64,000 nucleotides of DNA from Sulfitobacter sp. D7 (GCF_003611275.1 NZ_CP020694.1:1550001-1614000); one strand, 5' to 3'; counted from the first letter of the stretch, positions 6,948 to 17,025 are shown. Numbers and translations: made by a program. Notes: generated from the letters alone by a model not told the origin.

Positions 6948-8207
6948 ATGACCGACGAAAACCAAACTGGGCCATCGCGCCGTGCCTTTCTGACAGGGGC
7001 AGGGGCGGTGGCCGCAGGGACGCTGGCGGGCCGCGCCAGCGCCCAGACGGACCCGGCAATTGCCATTCATCCGTGGATGCAGGAATTGGGCGACGGCGTT
7101 GATGCCGCGCCTTACGGGATGCCATCACCGCATGAGGCGGATGTGAAACGCCGCACAGTGGAGTGGCTCACTGCCGATCCGGTAAGCTCGATCAATTTCA
7201 CGCCGCTGCATGACCTCGACGGGACGATCACCCCCAATGGTCTGTGTTTTGAACGTCACCACTCGGGCGTTGCCCGCGTTGATCCGGCCCAGCATCGGTT
7301 GATGATCCACGGGTTGGTCGACAAGCCCTTGGTGCTGACCATGGAAGACCTCAAGCGGTTTCCCCGGCAGAACCACGTCTACTTCCTTGAATGTGCAGCG
7401 AATTCCGGGATGGAGTGGCGCGGTTCACAGCTTAATGGCTGCCAGTTTACCCACGGCATGATCCATAACGTCATGTACACCGGCGTGCCGCTGCGGCTGG
7501 TGCTGGAAGAGGCGGGAATCAAGCCCGAGGGCAAGTGGCTGCTTGCCGAAGGGGCCGATGCCGCTGCCATGACGCGCTCAATCCCGATGGAAAAGGCGCT
7601 CGACGATTGTCTCGTCGCCTTCAAGATGAACGGTGAAGCGCTGCGCCCCGAACAGGGCTACCCGGTGCGTCTGGTTGTGCCGGGTTGGGAGGGCAACATG
7701 TGGGTGAAATGGCTGCGCCGCCTCGAAGTGGGCGATCAACCTTGGCACCACCGTGAAGAAACCAGCAAATACACCGACCTCATGGCCGATGGCGTGGCGC
7801 GGCGCTTCACTTGGGAGATGGATGCGAAATCCGTCATCACCAGCCCGAGCCCGCAGGCTCCGATCACCCACGGGCCGGGGCCGACCGTACTGACAGGTCT
7901 GGCGTGGTCGGGTCGCGGCACCATTCCGCGCGTTGATGTGACCCTTGATGGCGGTATTACATGGCATCAGGCGCGGATGGACGGGCCAAGCACGCCCAAG
8001 GCGCTGCACCGTTTCTACTATGATTTCGAATGGGACGGAAAACCGCTGCTTTTGCAAAGCCGTGCGCATGACAGCACCGGTTATGTCCAGCCCACCAAAA
8101 ATGCCCTGCGCGAAATCCGGGGCGAGAATTCGATCTACCACAACAATGGCATCCAGACTTGGGCTGTTGACGCAGACGGAAAGGCCGAAAATGTCGAGAT
8201 TTCTTAA
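6948..8207 (+). CDS. soxC: SoxC, molybdenum subunit of sulfane dehydrogenase
   Basis: The 419-residue product belongs to the sulfite oxidase family. It has a Tat signal (SRRAFLTGAGAVAAGTLAGR), a molybdopterin domain with FERHHSGVARVDPAQHRLMI and the cysteine ligand segment YFLECAANSGMEWRG near residue 148, and a C-terminal Mo-co dimerisation domain (about residues 290-410). SoxCD removes six electrons from SoxY-bound sulfane sulfur and is required for complete oxidation to sulfate without sulfur globules. soxD starts 17 bp inside the end of this gene, so subunit production is coupled. Confidence 0.95.
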   Translation: MTDENQTGPSRRAFLTGAGAVAAGTLAGRASAQTDPAIAIHPWMQELGDGVDAAPYGMPSPHEADVKRRTVEWLTADPVSSINFTPLHDLDGTITPNGLCFERHHSGVARVDPAQHRLMIHGLVDKPLVLTMEDLKRFPRQNHVYFLECAANSGMEWRGSQLNGCQFTHGMIHNVMYTGVPLRLVLEEAGIKPEGKWLLAEGADAAAMTRSIPMEKALDDCLVAFKMNGEALRPEQGYPVRLVVPGWEGNMWVKWLRRLEVGDQPWHHREETSKYTDLMADGVARRFTWEMDAKSVITSPSPQAPITHGPGPTVLTGLAWSGRGTIPRVDVTLDGGITWHQARMDGPSTPKALHRFYYDFEWDGKPLLLQSRAHDSTGYVQPTKNALREIRGENSIYHNNGIQTWAVDADGKAENVEIS

Positions 8208-9246
8208 ACTTGCGCTGCTGGCCAGCGCCATGGCCAGCCCCCTAGCCGCCGAGCCTCTGGGCCTAGGTCGCGCCGCCACGCCCGAGGAAATCGCTCTATG
8301 GGACATCGATGTGCGCCCCGACGGTCTGGGCCTGCCTGTGGGCAGCGGCGACGTGATGACGGGCGACGGTATCTACACCGAGAAATGCTCGGCCTGTCAC
8401 GGGGTCTTCGGCGAAGGCACAGGCCGCTGGCCGGTGCTGGCAGGCGGGCAGGGCAGCTTGACCAATGCGCGCCCGGTCAAGACGATCGGCAGCTATTGGC
8501 CATATCTCTCAACGGTTTACGACTATGTGAATCGGGCGATGCCCTTTGGCAACGCGCAGTCGCTGACCGATGATGAGGTCTATGCCATCACGGCCTATCT
8601 GCTCTATCTCAACGATGAGGTGGACGAGGATTTCGTGCTCTCTTCGGACAACTTTGCCGAAGCGCGTCTGCCGAATGAGGAGGCGTTCAAGCCCGATGAC
8701 CGGGCAGAGGTGGAGTTTGCGGCCTTTAAAGAAGACCCCTGCATGAGCGACTGCAAACCATCGGTCGAAATCACCATGCGCGCCGCCGTGTTGGATGTGA
8801 CGCCCGAAGAAACCGCCGCCAAAGCCGCCGCCAAGGCCGAAGAGGCACAAGCCGCCGAACCCACCCCCGAAGCGCCGCCCGCCGAGGCACCGGCGGTTGA
8901 GGTCGCCGAGGCTCCTGCCGCCGACCCGGCGCTTATCAAAGCCGGCGAAAAGGTGTTCCGCAAATGCAAATCCTGCCACCAGATCGGCGCCAAGGCCAAG
9001 AACCGGGTCGGCCCGGTGCTGAACGGCATCGTGGATGGCCCGGCGGGCGCGGTCGATGGGTTCCGGTATTCCAAGCCGATGGCCGCCGCCGCCGAGGCCG
9101 GGCTGGTCTGGACCGAAAGTGAGCTGAGCGCGTTTTTGGCAAGCCCCAAAGGCTATATGAAAGGCACGAAAATGTCTTTCCCCGGTGTGCGCAAAGAAGA
9201 AGACATCGCCGCGCTGATCGCCTACCTGCGTGATGCGTCGGAGTGA
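8191..9246 (+). CDS. soxD: SoxD dihaem cytochrome c subunit of sulfane dehydrogenase
   Basis: The 351-residue product has a signal peptide (MSRFLKLALLASAMASPLAA) and two cytochrome c domains. The first haem site is CSACHGVFGEGTG near residue 66 and the second is CKSCHQIGAKAKNR near residue 259. An Ala/Glu/Pro-rich linker of about 50 residues joins them. SoxD accepts electrons from the SoxC molybdenum centre. No other sox gene follows: the next gene is clpP, so soxE/F-type genes are not in this window. Confidence 0.95.
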   Translation: MSRFLKLALLASAMASPLAAEPLGLGRAATPEEIALWDIDVRPDGLGLPVGSGDVMTGDGIYTEKCSACHGVFGEGTGRWPVLAGGQGSLTNARPVKTIGSYWPYLSTVYDYVNRAMPFGNAQSLTDDEVYAITAYLLYLNDEVDEDFVLSSDNFAEARLPNEEAFKPDDRAEVEFAAFKEDPCMSDCKPSVEITMRAAVLDVTPEETAAKAAAKAEEAQAAEPTPEAPPAEAPAVEVAEAPAADPALIKAGEKVFRKCKSCHQIGAKAKNRVGPVLNGIVDGPAGAVDGFRYSKPMAAAAEAGLVWTESELSAFLASPKGYMKGTKMSFPGVRKEEDIAALIAYLRDASE

Positions 9247-9282
9247 TTGCGGCGATTAGAGAAAACTGACGTGCCTGCCCCC

Positions 9283-9315
9283 CTTGAACCCCCATACCGG
9301 GGGGACTAATCTCTG
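9283..9315 (+). promoter_or_regulatory. Possible heat-shock (RpoH) promoter of clpP
   Basis: CTTGAA (9283-9288) is followed 17 bases later by CTAATCTCTG (9306-9315). This is one mismatch from the alphaproteobacterial sigma-32 pattern CTTG...CYTATNTNNG as I recall it. clp genes are common RpoH targets. Confidence 0.4.
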
Positions 9316-9367
9316 GGTAACAGTTTTGCGGGTATGGTCCCGCGAACAGGAACTGAGGCAGGCACGC

Positions 9368-10024
9368 ATGAACGATCCGATCAACACCTATATGAATACG
9401 CTTGTCCCGATGGTGGTTGAGCAGACCAGCCGGGGCGAGCGGTCCTACGACATCTTCTCGCGTTTGCTGAAAGAGCGGATCATTTTCGTCAACGGCCCGA
9501 TCCACAGCGGGATGAGCCATCTGGTCGTCGCCCAGCTTCTGCACCTTGAGGCGGAGAACCCGACCAAGGAAATCAGCATGTACATCAACTCGCCCGGCGG
9601 CGAGGTGACGGCGGGCCTGTCGATCTATGACACGATGCAATACATCAAACCCAAGGTCTCGACCCTGATCTGCGGCATGGCGGCCTCCATGGGGTCGGTC
9701 ATTGCGATTGGCGGCGAAAAAGGCATGCGTTTCGCGCTGCCCAACGCCGAAGTGATGATCCACCAGCCGTCGGGCGGCTCGCAGGGCATGGCCGAAGACA
9801 TCCTGATCTCGGCCCGCCATATCGAGCGGACCCGCGAGCGGATGTACCAGCTTTACGTCAAACATTCCGGCCAGCCGCTGGAAACCGTTCAAAAAGCGCT
9901 CGACCGTGACCTGTGGATGACCCCCGAAGAAGCCAAAGAATGGGGCCACTTGGATGAGATCGTCGAAAGCCGTGGCAAGGCCGATGATGCCGCCGCCAGC
10001 GGCAAAGACAAGAAAGACAAGTAA
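9368..10024 (+). CDS. clpP: ATP-dependent Clp protease proteolytic subunit
   Basis: The 218-residue serine peptidase forms the double-ring chamber that degrades unfolded or tagged cytoplasmic proteins delivered by ClpX or ClpA. The catalytic serine lies in [15 protein letters not shown] (about residue 106), the histidine in [10 protein letters not shown] (about residue 131), and the aspartate in ALDRDLWM. The C-terminus is a charged Lys/Asp/Ala tail. The ATG at 9368 was chosen because [16 protein letters not shown] matches the family's N-terminus; the open frame extends 84 bp upstream. clpX follows after 123 bp in the usual clpP-clpX order. Confidence 0.96.
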   Translation: MNDPINTYMNTLVPMVVEQTSRGERSYDIFSRLLKERIIFVNGPIHSGMSHLVVAQLLHLEAENPTKEISMYINSPGGEVTAGLSIYDTMQYIKPKVSTLICGMAASMGSVIAIGGEKGMRFALPNAEVMIHQPSGGSQGMAEDILISARHIERTRERMYQLYVKHSGQPLETVQKALDRDLWMTPEEAKEWGHLDEIVESRGKADDAAASGKDKKDK

Positions 10025-10147
10025 TAGAGGGGCCCGGCGCTGCATATTTTGCGATTGTAGCGCCGGGGTCACTGGCCTAAGCTTGAGGCCAAATCTCGCA
10101 GCCTCACGTTCGGGGCGAACATACACGACAGACCTGAAAGGTTTGAG

Positions 10148-11416
10148 ATGGCGAATAATTCCGGCAACGACAGCAAAAATACGCTCTACTGTAGCTTCTG
10201 CGGCAAGAGCCAGCACGAGGTGCGCAAGCTGATTGCGGGGCCGACCGTGTTCATCTGTGACGAATGCGTCGAGCTGTGCATGGACATCATCCGAGAAGAG
10301 ACCAAAGCCTCGGGCCTCAAGGCGACCGACGGCGTGCCGACACCCCGCGACATCTGCGGCGTGCTGGATGATTACGTGATCGGTCAGGCGATGGCCAAAC
10401 GCGTGCTCTCGGTGGCGGTCCACAACCACTACAAACGGTTGAACCACGCCCAGAAGGGCGGTGATATCGAATTGGCGAAATCCAACATCCTGCTGATCGG
10501 CCCCACCGGCTGCGGCAAGACGTTGCTGGCCCAAACGCTGGCGCGCATTCTGGATGTGCCTTTCACCATGGCCGATGCGACCACGCTGACCGAAGCCGGT
10601 TATGTGGGCGAGGATGTGGAGAACATCATCCTCAAGCTGCTGCAATCGTCTGAATACAACGTGGAACGTGCGCAACGCGGCATCGTCTATATCGACGAGG
10701 TCGACAAGATCACGCGGAAGTCCGAAAACCCCAGCATCACCCGTGATGTCTCGGGCGAGGGCGTGCAGCAGGCGCTGCTGAAACTGATGGAAGGCACCGT
10801 GGCCTCTGTGCCCCCGCAAGGCGGGCGCAAGCATCCACAGCAGGAATTCCTGCAGGTGGACACGACCAACATCCTCTTTATCTGCGGTGGTGCCTTTGCG
10901 GGCCTCGACAAAATCATCGCGGCGCGGGGCAAGGGTTCAGCCATGGGCTTTGGCGCTGACGTGCGTGACAATGACGCGCGCGGCATCGGTGAGATTTTCA
11001 CCGATCTTGAGCCGGAAGACCTGTTGAAGTTCGGTCTGATCCCGGAATTCGTCGGTCGTCTGCCGGTTCTGGCGACCCTCGAAGATCTGGACGAAGACGC
11101 GCTGGTCACCATTCTGACCGAGCCGAAGAACGCTTTGGTCAAGCAATACCAGCGTCTGTTCGAACTGGAAGACACGCAGCTGACCTTCACCGATGACGCG
11201 CTGCAGGCGATTGCCAAACGCGCGATTGAACGGAAAACTGGCGCGCGGGGCCTGCGCTCCATCCTCGAAGACATCCTGCTCGACACGATGTTCGAACTGC
11301 CGGGGTTGGAGACGGTGACCGAGGTGGTCGTCAACGAAGAGGCCGTCACATCCGAGGCCAAGCCGCTGATGATCCACGCCGACAGCGAAAGCAAAGAGCC
11401 AGCCAGCGCGGGCTAA
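10148..11416 (+). CDS. clpX: ATP-dependent Clp protease ATP-binding subunit ClpX
   Basis: The 422-residue AAA+ unfoldase feeds substrates to ClpP. It begins with a C4 zinc-binding domain ([12 protein letters not shown] and [11 protein letters not shown], residues 13-45). Walker A is [19 protein letters not shown] near residue 117, Walker B is YIDEVDKI, and the C-terminal sensor-2 region contains [14 protein letters not shown]. The pore-loop and ClpP-contact segments lie between these. Length and order match the family closely. A rho-independent terminator stands 26 bp after the stop. Confidence 0.97.
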   Translation: MANNSGNDSKNTLYCSFCGKSQHEVRKLIAGPTVFICDECVELCMDIIREETKASGLKATDGVPTPRDICGVLDDYVIGQAMAKRVLSVAVHNHYKRLNHAQKGGDIELAKSNILLIGPTGCGKTLLAQTLARILDVPFTMADATTLTEAGYVGEDVENIILKLLQSSEYNVERAQRGIVYIDEVDKITRKSENPSITRDVSGEGVQQALLKLMEGTVASVPPQGGRKHPQQEFLQVDTTNILFICGGAFAGLDKIIAARGKGSAMGFGADVRDNDARGIGEIFTDLEPEDLLKFGLIPEFVGRLPVLATLEDLDEDALVTILTEPKNALVKQYQRLFELEDTQLTFTDDALQAIAKRAIERKTGARGLRSILEDILLDTMFELPGLETVTEVVVNEEAVTSEAKPLMIHADSESKEPASAG

Positions 11417-11441
11417 GACGCGACGCTAGGCAGAAAGATAG

Positions 11442-11468
11442 AGGGCGGGCCAAAGGGTCCGCCCTTTT
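11442..11468 (+). terminator. Intrinsic terminator after clpX
   Basis: AGGGCGG (11442-11448) pairs with CCGCCCT (11459-11465) and is followed by TTT. It lies just upstream of the next gene. Confidence 0.7.
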
Positions 11469-11485
11469 GCATGAAAGGGATGATC

Positions 11486-11854
11486 ATGAAGCGGATTTCA
11501 TCGGGCGGCGCCTATGAGGAAAAGATCGGCTACAGCCGCGCCGTGATGGCGGGCGGCATGGTCTATGTTTCGGGCTGCGTCGGTGAAGGGGCTGATGTCA
11601 AAGCGCAATGCGCAGCCGCATTGGCGGCGATTGAGCGGGCACTGGCAGAGGCGGGCAGTGATTTCGCCCATGTGGTCCGCGTCACCTACATGCTGCCCGA
11701 CGCTACGGAGTTTGAACCTTGCTGGCCGCTTTTGCGCGCGGCATTTGGCGCGACCCCGCCTGCGGCGACGATGATCGAATGCGGGCTGATTGACCCCAAA
11801 TACCGCATTGAGATCGAAGTCACCGCGATGCTGCGCACGGGGGTAGAAGGCTAG
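11486..11854 (+). CDS. RidA/YjgF/YER057c-family protein
   Basis: The 122-residue product belongs to the RidA superfamily, whose best-known members hydrolyse reactive enamine/imine intermediates. Visible family features are GGMVYVSGCVGEG near residue 25, FAHVVRVTYML, and the conserved arginine in PKYRIEIEVTAM near the C-terminus, which contacts carboxylate substrates in RidA. The start at 11486 is preceded by AAAGGG at six bases; ATGs at 11471 and 11480 are in the same frame. The 3' end overlaps the convergent next gene by 4 bp. The specific substrate is not known. Confidence 0.8.
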   Translation: MKRISSGGAYEEKIGYSRAVMAGGMVYVSGCVGEGADVKAQCAAALAAIERALAEAGSDFAHVVRVTYMLPDATEFEPCWPLLRAAFGATPPAATMIECGLIDPKYRIEIEVTAMLRTGVEG

Positions 11855-13626
11855 TCTTTCTCGGGCACCAGTTCAAAGTCATCCCCCAGCCGGGCGCGCA
11901 CCTCTGCGGGATCAAGGTTTGCCCAAAGCGGCCCGCTGTCGTCGATAAAACCCGTCTCCCGTAGGCTATCCTGCAACGCGGGCATATCAAGCTCCCCCAT
12001 CCAAAGCCGCGCCTTGGCTTTTCCGAGCGGTTTCCACGAGCGGGTAAGGTGGCAGAGCGTGGCGGTGGTGATCCCCGCAAAACTCTGGAGGTGCTGTTCC
12101 AACCCGCGCGTGGCAGAGGACGGGCGGCGCACGACGATGGCCACTTGCTGCATGGGCCGGGCGACCATTCCCAAGAGATGCAAGGCCGACCCTTCGGCGG
12201 CGATGATCTGCTTTGCCGCCTTATAGACCGCGATCTGTTCGCGCAGCCCGTGTTTCTCGGGGTGAAAGATCGTGTAGCCCTGTGCCGCGAGACGGGTTTC
12301 CAACGCCTCTTCCCCGATCAGGTTGCCGCGCCCTGCGGGCAATTTACTGCGGCTGATATAGAGCTTTTCTGGCCCCTCGGGCGCGATCTCTTGCGCGAAC
12401 CGATTGGCGATGGTGTTGCGGTAGGGTTCTGTGCCGGTGATCAAACTTCCCAGACCAAAGCCTTGCCCCGGTACGATCAACCGCTCGACCCGTGTCGGTG
12501 CGTCTAAACTCACCAGCGGCTTATCGCAGCCCAGAAGGGCAAGGAAATCACGCTGATACCCTGCCACCTCTCCGCCGTTGCGGGGGCGTTTGGGGATGAA
12601 GAGAATGCCGTCGATCTCCTCTTCAAGGTGATCCAGCGCCCAAAGACGCGCGGTGCTTTCAACCAAGAAATGCCCGAAATGCAGCCAGAGGACACCACCC
12701 CAAAGCCATGTGCCCCTGCGCTCAGCCACCTTGCCCTGCGGTGCTTCTGGCGGCGTGGTCAGCGCGCGACCGTTGCGCCAAAGTGCGGCTTGGGGGCAGG
12801 GCCGTCCATCGCTGTGCAACACCCCGGCGGGCTGCACCAACCCGCTGTCCTCAGGCAGGATGACCAGCGCATTATCCAAGGCCGTGATCTCGGTCGACCA
12901 GCCCCCCTCTGGGACGGGCGGGCGCTCGGCGGGATCAAAAGTACAGGCCCAAACCTGCCGGGTGCAATGCCCGGGTGATTTGCGAAATCCGGCGCGCTCA
13001 AGGATGCGTTTGCATTCGCGCATCCCCTCGCGGCCATAGGCCTCGGGGTGGAATTCCATCACCACGGCGCGCAGCCCGTCGAGCGCGGCATGGCGCAGAA
13101 ACTCTAACTCGCCGCCTTCGATATCCATCAACAGCACGTCGGGTTTAAAGCTGCGGCGGATGTCATCAAAGCTTGCGGTGGGCACCTGAACCTCCGTCGT
13201 CTCACGCATGTCGCTATCGATGAGAGAGGAGCCGAGGAAAGAGTTGCGCAGGTGAAACGGCAGGGTTTCTGGCCGGTCGGGGGCCGAGATCACCACCTGA
13301 TTGCGAAGAGTGATTTTTTCTTGAAGTCCGTTGAGCGCATAGAGCGCGCGGATGTGGGGGATCAAGTTTGGGTTTGCTTCGAACGACAGCACCGCTTCGG
13401 GCGCGGCCTTTTTGGCGACGATCGCACCCACCAGTCCCAGGCCCGCGCCCATCTCAAGCACCCGGTCACCGGGGCGGACGACCGCCAGCGCGCCTTCGAT
13501 CTCTTGGCGCTCGTAGCGGCCTGCATTGATCCGCTGGATGCGCGTCTCGTTCAGAAAGGGCGACTGGGGCACATTGATGCCATGACATTCCGCCGCTGCC
13601 GGTGCGGCCCCTCTTGCCTCAGTCAT
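11851..13626 (-). CDS. Fused FkbM-type methyltransferase / GT61-type glycosyltransferase
   Basis: This 591-residue protein has two domains. Residues about 30-250 look like an FkbM methyltransferase: VRPGDRVLEMGAGLGLVGA is the SAM-binding loop, followed by VLSFEANPNLIPHIRALYAL and LLMDIEGGELEFLRHA. Residues about 270-570 resemble the DUF563/glycosyltransferase-61 family, with LHFGHFLVESTARLWALDHL, EKLYISRSKLP and IIAAEGSALHLLGMVA. Such fusions are usually tied to surface polysaccharide or glycolipid synthesis, but the acceptor is unknown. The ATG at 13626 has GAGGG upstream; a longer open frame to 13866 contains no conserved sequence. No other polysaccharide genes are nearby. Confidence 0.75.
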   Translation of the reverse strand: MTEARGAAPAAAECHGINVPQSPFLNETRIQRINAGRYERQEIEGALAVVRPGDRVLEMGAGLGLVGAIVAKKAAPEAVLSFEANPNLIPHIRALYALNGLQEKITLRNQVVISAPDRPETLPFHLRNSFLGSSLIDSDMRETTEVQVPTASFDDIRRSFKPDVLLMDIEGGELEFLRHAALDGLRAVVMEFHPEAYGREGMRECKRILERAGFRKSPGHCTRQVWACTFDPAERPPVPEGGWSTEITALDNALVILPEDSGLVQPAGVLHSDGRPCPQAALWRNGRALTTPPEAPQGKVAERRGTWLWGGVLWLHFGHFLVESTARLWALDHLEEEIDGILFIPKRPRNGGEVAGYQRDFLALLGCDKPLVSLDAPTRVERLIVPGQGFGLGSLITGTEPYRNTIANRFAQEIAPEGPEKLYISRSKLPAGRGNLIGEEALETRLAAQGYTIFHPEKHGLREQIAVYKAAKQIIAAEGSALHLLGMVARPMQQVAIVVRRPSSATRGLEQHLQSFAGITTATLCHLTRSWKPLGKAKARLWMGELDMPALQDSLRETGFIDDSGPLWANLDPAEVRARLGDDFELVPEKD

Positions 13627-13750
13627 CGCTGCCCTCTTTCGTTTTCCCAACCCTAGCCAGAGGTCGCCCGCGCGCCAAGCTCCTTTGCGGTGAGGCTGGA
13701 CGCCAAAGCCTCCATGGTGCATATAATGGACAACAGGAACGGAGACCTCG

Positions 13751-14134
13751 ATGGGCATTCTCAATTCACTTCTGCGCGGCGTCACTTGGTGGAACGGCCA
13801 GACGCTGAACACCCAGCTTTTCACTTGGCGCAAGGGCAGCAAGGTGGGCGAAGACGCGCAGGGCAATATCTATTACCGCAACGCCGATGACAGCAAACGC
13901 TGGGTCATCTTCAACGGTGAGGCCGAGGCCAGCCGCGTGAGCCCCGATTGGCATGGCTGGCTGCACCGCACATGGGACGAGCCGCCAACCGACAAGCCGC
14001 TGATCCACAAGCCGTGGGAAAAGGCGCATGTCGAGAATCGCACCGGCACCGCCATGGCCTATGCGCCCGCCGGGTCGCTGCGCCGCGCCGAACCTGTCGA
14101 GCGTAAGGACTATGAGGCCTGGCAGCCTGAATGA
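13751..14134 (+). CDS. NDUFA12/B17.2-family NADH dehydrogenase accessory subunit
   Basis: The 127-residue product matches the alphaproteobacterial homologue of mitochondrial complex I subunit NDUFA12. Signature stretches are [26 protein letters not shown] near residue 38, [20 protein letters not shown] and [11 protein letters not shown]. It is thought to sit on the peripheral arm of NADH:quinone oxidoreductase. The gene is divergent from the methyltransferase fusion and followed 55 bp later by the DUF2155 gene; these two genes are often neighbours in Rhodobacteraceae. A GGAGACCTCG ribosome-binding region precedes the ATG. Confidence 0.9.
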   Translation: MGILNSLLRGVTWWNGQTLNTQLFTWRKGSKVGEDAQGNIYYRNADDSKRWVIFNGEAEASRVSPDWHGWLHRTWDEPPTDKPLIHKPWEKAHVENRTGTAMAYAPAGSLRRAEPVERKDYEAWQPE

Positions 14135-14189
14135 TCGGTTGGCCGCGCCTGAGGTGCGGCCCCAAGTTTCACGCAATCCGGGTGGATGA

Positions 14190-14552
14190 ATGAAAAAGCT
14201 TCTCTTGGCCGCGCTTTTGCTGGCCGCGCCGCTGCATGCCCAAGAGGGCGCACAGATCGCCAGTGCCACGGGTGGCGTTTTGCGCGCTTTGGACAAGATT
14301 TCCGGCGATACGATCGATCTGGAGATTGCCAAGGGCGACAGCCTTTCTTTGGGCAATTTGCAGATCTCCATGGTCGATTGCCGCTATCCGGCGGGCGATC
14401 CGGCGGCCAATGCCTATGCCGCGCTTGAGATCACCGAAGAGGGCAGCAGCGGCGCGCTTTTTTCTGGCTGGATGATCGCTTCGGCCCCGGCGCTGCACGC
14501 GCTGGAGCATTTTCGCTATGACATCTGGGTCATGCGCTGCAGCACGTCCTGA
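14190..14552 (+). CDS. DUF2155 periplasmic protein
   Basis: The 120-residue product has a signal peptide ([20 protein letters not shown]). The mature region carries the DUF2155 pattern: [20 protein letters not shown], a cysteine in SMVDCRYP, and [20 protein letters not shown] ending in WVMRC. The two cysteines could form a disulfide. Its function is unknown. Its recurring position next to the NDUFA12 homologue suggests a link with respiratory-chain assembly, but that is inference. The last 37 bp overlap the 3' end of convergent aat. Confidence 0.8.
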   Translation: MKKLLLAALLLAAPLHAQEGAQIASATGGVLRALDKISGDTIDLEIAKGDSLSLGNLQISMVDCRYPAGDPAANAYAALEITEEGSSGALFSGWMIASAPALHALEHFRYDIWVMRCSTS

Positions 14553-15151
14553 AAACTGACTAAACCCCCCGCGTCGAACCGTGCAGTGCCGCGTTTGGCC
14601 ACATCGAGCTGCGCGTGATATTCCGCGCGGCTGATCTCTTGCGCCCCGAGAGAGGCAAGGTGATCGGTCAGAAACTGCGTGTCAAAGAGGGTAAAACTCG
14701 CATGGCGAAGCCGATCCACCAGCGCCGCCAGCGCCATTTTTGAGGCGTTGGTCCGGCGGGAGAACATGCTTTCGCCGAAAAACGCGCGGCCCAGCGTTAC
14801 GCCATAGACCCCGCCCACCAGTGCTGTGCCATCCCAAACCTCAAGCGAATGGGCGTGGCCTGCGTGGTGCAGTGCGGTGTAGAGGGCGGTGATCTCGGCG
14901 TTGATCCATGTGTCTTCGCGGTCTGCGCAGCCGGCGACGACCCCATCGAAATCGCGGTTGATCGTGTGGTGAAAAGTGCTGCGTCGCATGGCGCGGGTGA
15001 GCGAGCGCGAGATGTGGAAGCCATTGAGCGGCATCACCCCCCGACGCCGCGGATCGACCCAGAAAATCTCTGGGTCGTCGCGGTGTTCGGCCATGGGGAA
15101 TATCCCGATGGAATAGCCGTGGAGCAGGATCTCTGGTGTCAGATCCGACAT
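14516..15151 (-). CDS. aat: Leucyl/phenylalanyl-tRNA-protein transferase
   Basis: The 211-residue product attaches Leu or Phe from tRNA to N-terminal Arg/Lys residues and marks proteins for ClpAP through the N-end rule. Family stretches are [20 protein letters not shown] at the N-terminus, [40 protein letters not shown] and [20 protein letters not shown]. The start is 5 bp after the accC stop, so it is the third gene of a leftward accB-accC-aat operon. Its 3' end overlaps the convergent DUF2155 gene by 37 bp. Confidence 0.95.
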   Translation of the reverse strand: MSDLTPEILLHGYSIGIFPMAEHRDDPEIFWVDPRRRGVMPLNGFHISRSLTRAMRRSTFHHTINRDFDGVVAGCADREDTWINAEITALYTALHHAGHAHSLEVWDGTALVGGVYGVTLGRAFFGESMFSRRTNASKMALAALVDRLRHASFTLFDTQFLTDHLASLGAQEISRAEYHAQLDVAKRGTARFDAGGLVSFQDVLQRMTQMS

Positions 15152-15156
15152 CGGTG

Positions 15157-16509
15157 TCAGGCGTTACCGAGGTTGGTTTCCAGCCAATGCTCAAGCCAGT
15201 GGATGTTGTAGCCACCCGACTGGATGTCTTCTTCGGCCAGCAGCGCGTGGAACAGCGGCACGGTGGTATCGACACCATCCACGATCAGCTCACCCAAGGC
15301 CCGACCAAGACGCGCCAGTGCTTCGGGGCGGTCGCGGCCATGCACGATCAGCTTACCGATGAGACTGTCGTAATAGGGCGGGATCGAATAGCCGTCATAA
15401 AGCGCCGAATCCATCCGCACGCCAAGCCCGCCGGGGGCGTGATACTGCGTGATCTTGCCCGGACAGGGCGCGAAATTTGGCAGTTTCTCGGCGTTGATGC
15501 GGACTTCGATGGCATGGCCATTGATGGTCAGATCGTCTTGGGTAAAGGACATCGGCAGCCCTTCGGCCACGCGAATCTGTTCGCGCACCAGATCGACGCC
15601 AAAGATCGCCTCGGTCACCGGATGTTCCACCTGAAGACGGGTGTTCATTTCGATGAAATAGAACTCGCCATTCTCATAGAGGAATTCGATCGTGCCCGCG
15701 CCGATGTAGTTGATATTGGCCACGGCGTCGGCGCAGACCTTACCTATCCGCGCGCGTTCCTCTTCGGTGATCGAGGGGCCGGGGGCCTCTTCGAAAACCT
15801 TCTGGTGGCGGCGCTGAAGCGAGCAGTCGCGCTCGCCCAGATGGACCGCGTTGCCCTTGCCATCCCCAAAGACCTGAATCTCGATGTGGCGGGGGGTGGT
15901 GAGGTATTTTTCAATATAGACTTCGTCATTGCCGAAGTTCGATTTCCCCTCGGCCCGCGCAGTCTGGAAGGCTTTTTCCATGTCTTTGGCGGTTTGGGCG
16001 ACTTTCATGCCCTTGCCGCCGCCGCCTGCCGTGGCCTTGATAATGACCGGATAGCCGATTTCTTCGCCCAAGCGCTTGGCGTCTTCGAGCGATGCGACGC
16101 CACCATCCGAGCCGGGCACGCAAGGCACGCCGAGCTTTTTCATCGTGTCCTTGGCGGTGATCTTGTCGCCCATGACGCGGATGTGTTCGGCGGTGGGGCC
16201 GATAAAGGTCAGACCGTGGTCTTCGATCACCTGCACAAAGCCTGCGTTTTCCGACAGGAAACCGTAGCCGGGGTGAATCGCTTCGGCCCCGGTGATTTCA
16301 CAGGCCGCGATGATCGCGGGGATCGAGAGGTAGGATTGGGTGGAGGAGGGCGGGCCGATGCAGACGGATTCGTCGGCCATGCGCACATGCATCGCGTCGC
16401 TGTCGGCGGTGGAATGCACCGCGACTGTCTGGATGCCCATCTCGCGGGCCGCGCGGATGACGCGCAGCGCGATCTCTCCCCGGTTGGCGACTAGGATTTT
16501 GCTGAACAT
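15157..16509 (-). CDS. accC: Acetyl-CoA carboxylase biotin carboxylase subunit
   Basis: The 450-residue ATP-grasp enzyme carboxylates biotin on AccB, the first step of malonyl-CoA synthesis. The N-terminus [20 protein letters not shown] is typical. The glycine-rich ATP loop is [15 protein letters not shown] near residue 160. Catalytic segments are [18 protein letters not shown] and [16 protein letters not shown], which includes the carboxylation-site arginine. accB lies 9 bp upstream and aat follows. Length equals the family norm. Confidence 0.97.
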   Translation of the reverse strand: MFSKILVANRGEIALRVIRAAREMGIQTVAVHSTADSDAMHVRMADESVCIGPPSSTQSYLSIPAIIAACEITGAEAIHPGYGFLSENAGFVQVIEDHGLTFIGPTAEHIRVMGDKITAKDTMKKLGVPCVPGSDGGVASLEDAKRLGEEIGYPVIIKATAGGGGKGMKVAQTAKDMEKAFQTARAEGKSNFGNDEVYIEKYLTTPRHIEIQVFGDGKGNAVHLGERDCSLQRRHQKVFEEAPGPSITEEERARIGKVCADAVANINYIGAGTIEFLYENGEFYFIEMNTRLQVEHPVTEAIFGVDLVREQIRVAEGLPMSFTQDDLTINGHAIEVRINAEKLPNFAPCPGKITQYHAPGGLGVRMDSALYDGYSIPPYYDSLIGKLIVHGRDRPEALARLGRALGELIVDGVDTTVPLFHALLAEEDIQSGGYNIHWLEHWLETNLGNA

Positions 16510-16518
16510 GTCCGGCCC

Positions 16519-17025
16519 TTATTCCAGGATCACCAGCGGGGCACCGAATTCAACGGCATCGCCGTCGCCGACGAGGATGCGCTTGACGGTGCCGGCGCGG
16601 GGCGCGGGGATGTGGTTCATGGTTTTCATCGCCTCGACGATGAGCAGCGTGTCGCCTTCGGAAACCGAAGCGCCAACGGAGATGAACGCAGGCGCGCCCG
16701 GCTCACCCTGCAGGTAGACGGTGCCGACCATGGGCGATGTCACAGCACCCGGGTGATCAGCCGGATCGGCGTCAGCGGCAGGTGCGGCGGCTGCGGAGGC
16801 AGCAGCGGCGGGGGCCGGTGCAGCGGCAGGCGCGGGGGCGGCTTGATACTGCTGCTGGGGGGCGGCCATGACCTGCTGCGGCGGCTTGCGGCTGACGCGC
16901 ACGTTCAGGCTGTCATCCTCGGCATAGTCGCGTTTCACCTGAAGCTCTGTCAGGTCGTTTTCGTTCAGCAGCTCGGCGAGGGCCTTGATGAAGGCCACGT
17001 CACTGTCATGGGTGTTTTTTGTCAT
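16519..17025 (-). CDS. accB: Acetyl-CoA carboxylase biotin carboxyl carrier protein
   Basis: The 168-residue carrier protein has an N-terminal region ([20 protein letters not shown]), a long Ala/Pro/Gln-rich linker (about residues 50-90), and a C-terminal biotinyl domain. The biotin site is [10 protein letters not shown] near residue 131; the usual motif is EAMKM, so the T replaces the second Met-flanking residue as in many alphaproteobacteria. It shuttles carboxybiotin between AccC and the carboxyltransferase. A GAGGATCC ribosome-binding site precedes the start, and accC follows 9 bp later. Confidence 0.96.
   Translation of the reverse strand: MTKNTHDSDVAFIKALAELLNENDLTELQVKRDYAEDDSLNVRVSRKPPQQVMAAPQQQYQAAPAPAAAPAPAAAASAAAAPAADADPADHPGAVTSPMVGTVYLQGEPGAPAFISVGASVSEGDTLLIVEAMKTMNHIPAPRAGTVKRILVGDGDAVEFGAPLVILE

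Noticed and set aside
8936..10834. 632-codon open frame opposite soxD, clpP and clpX
   Set aside because: It spans three recognised genes antisense and has no family features.
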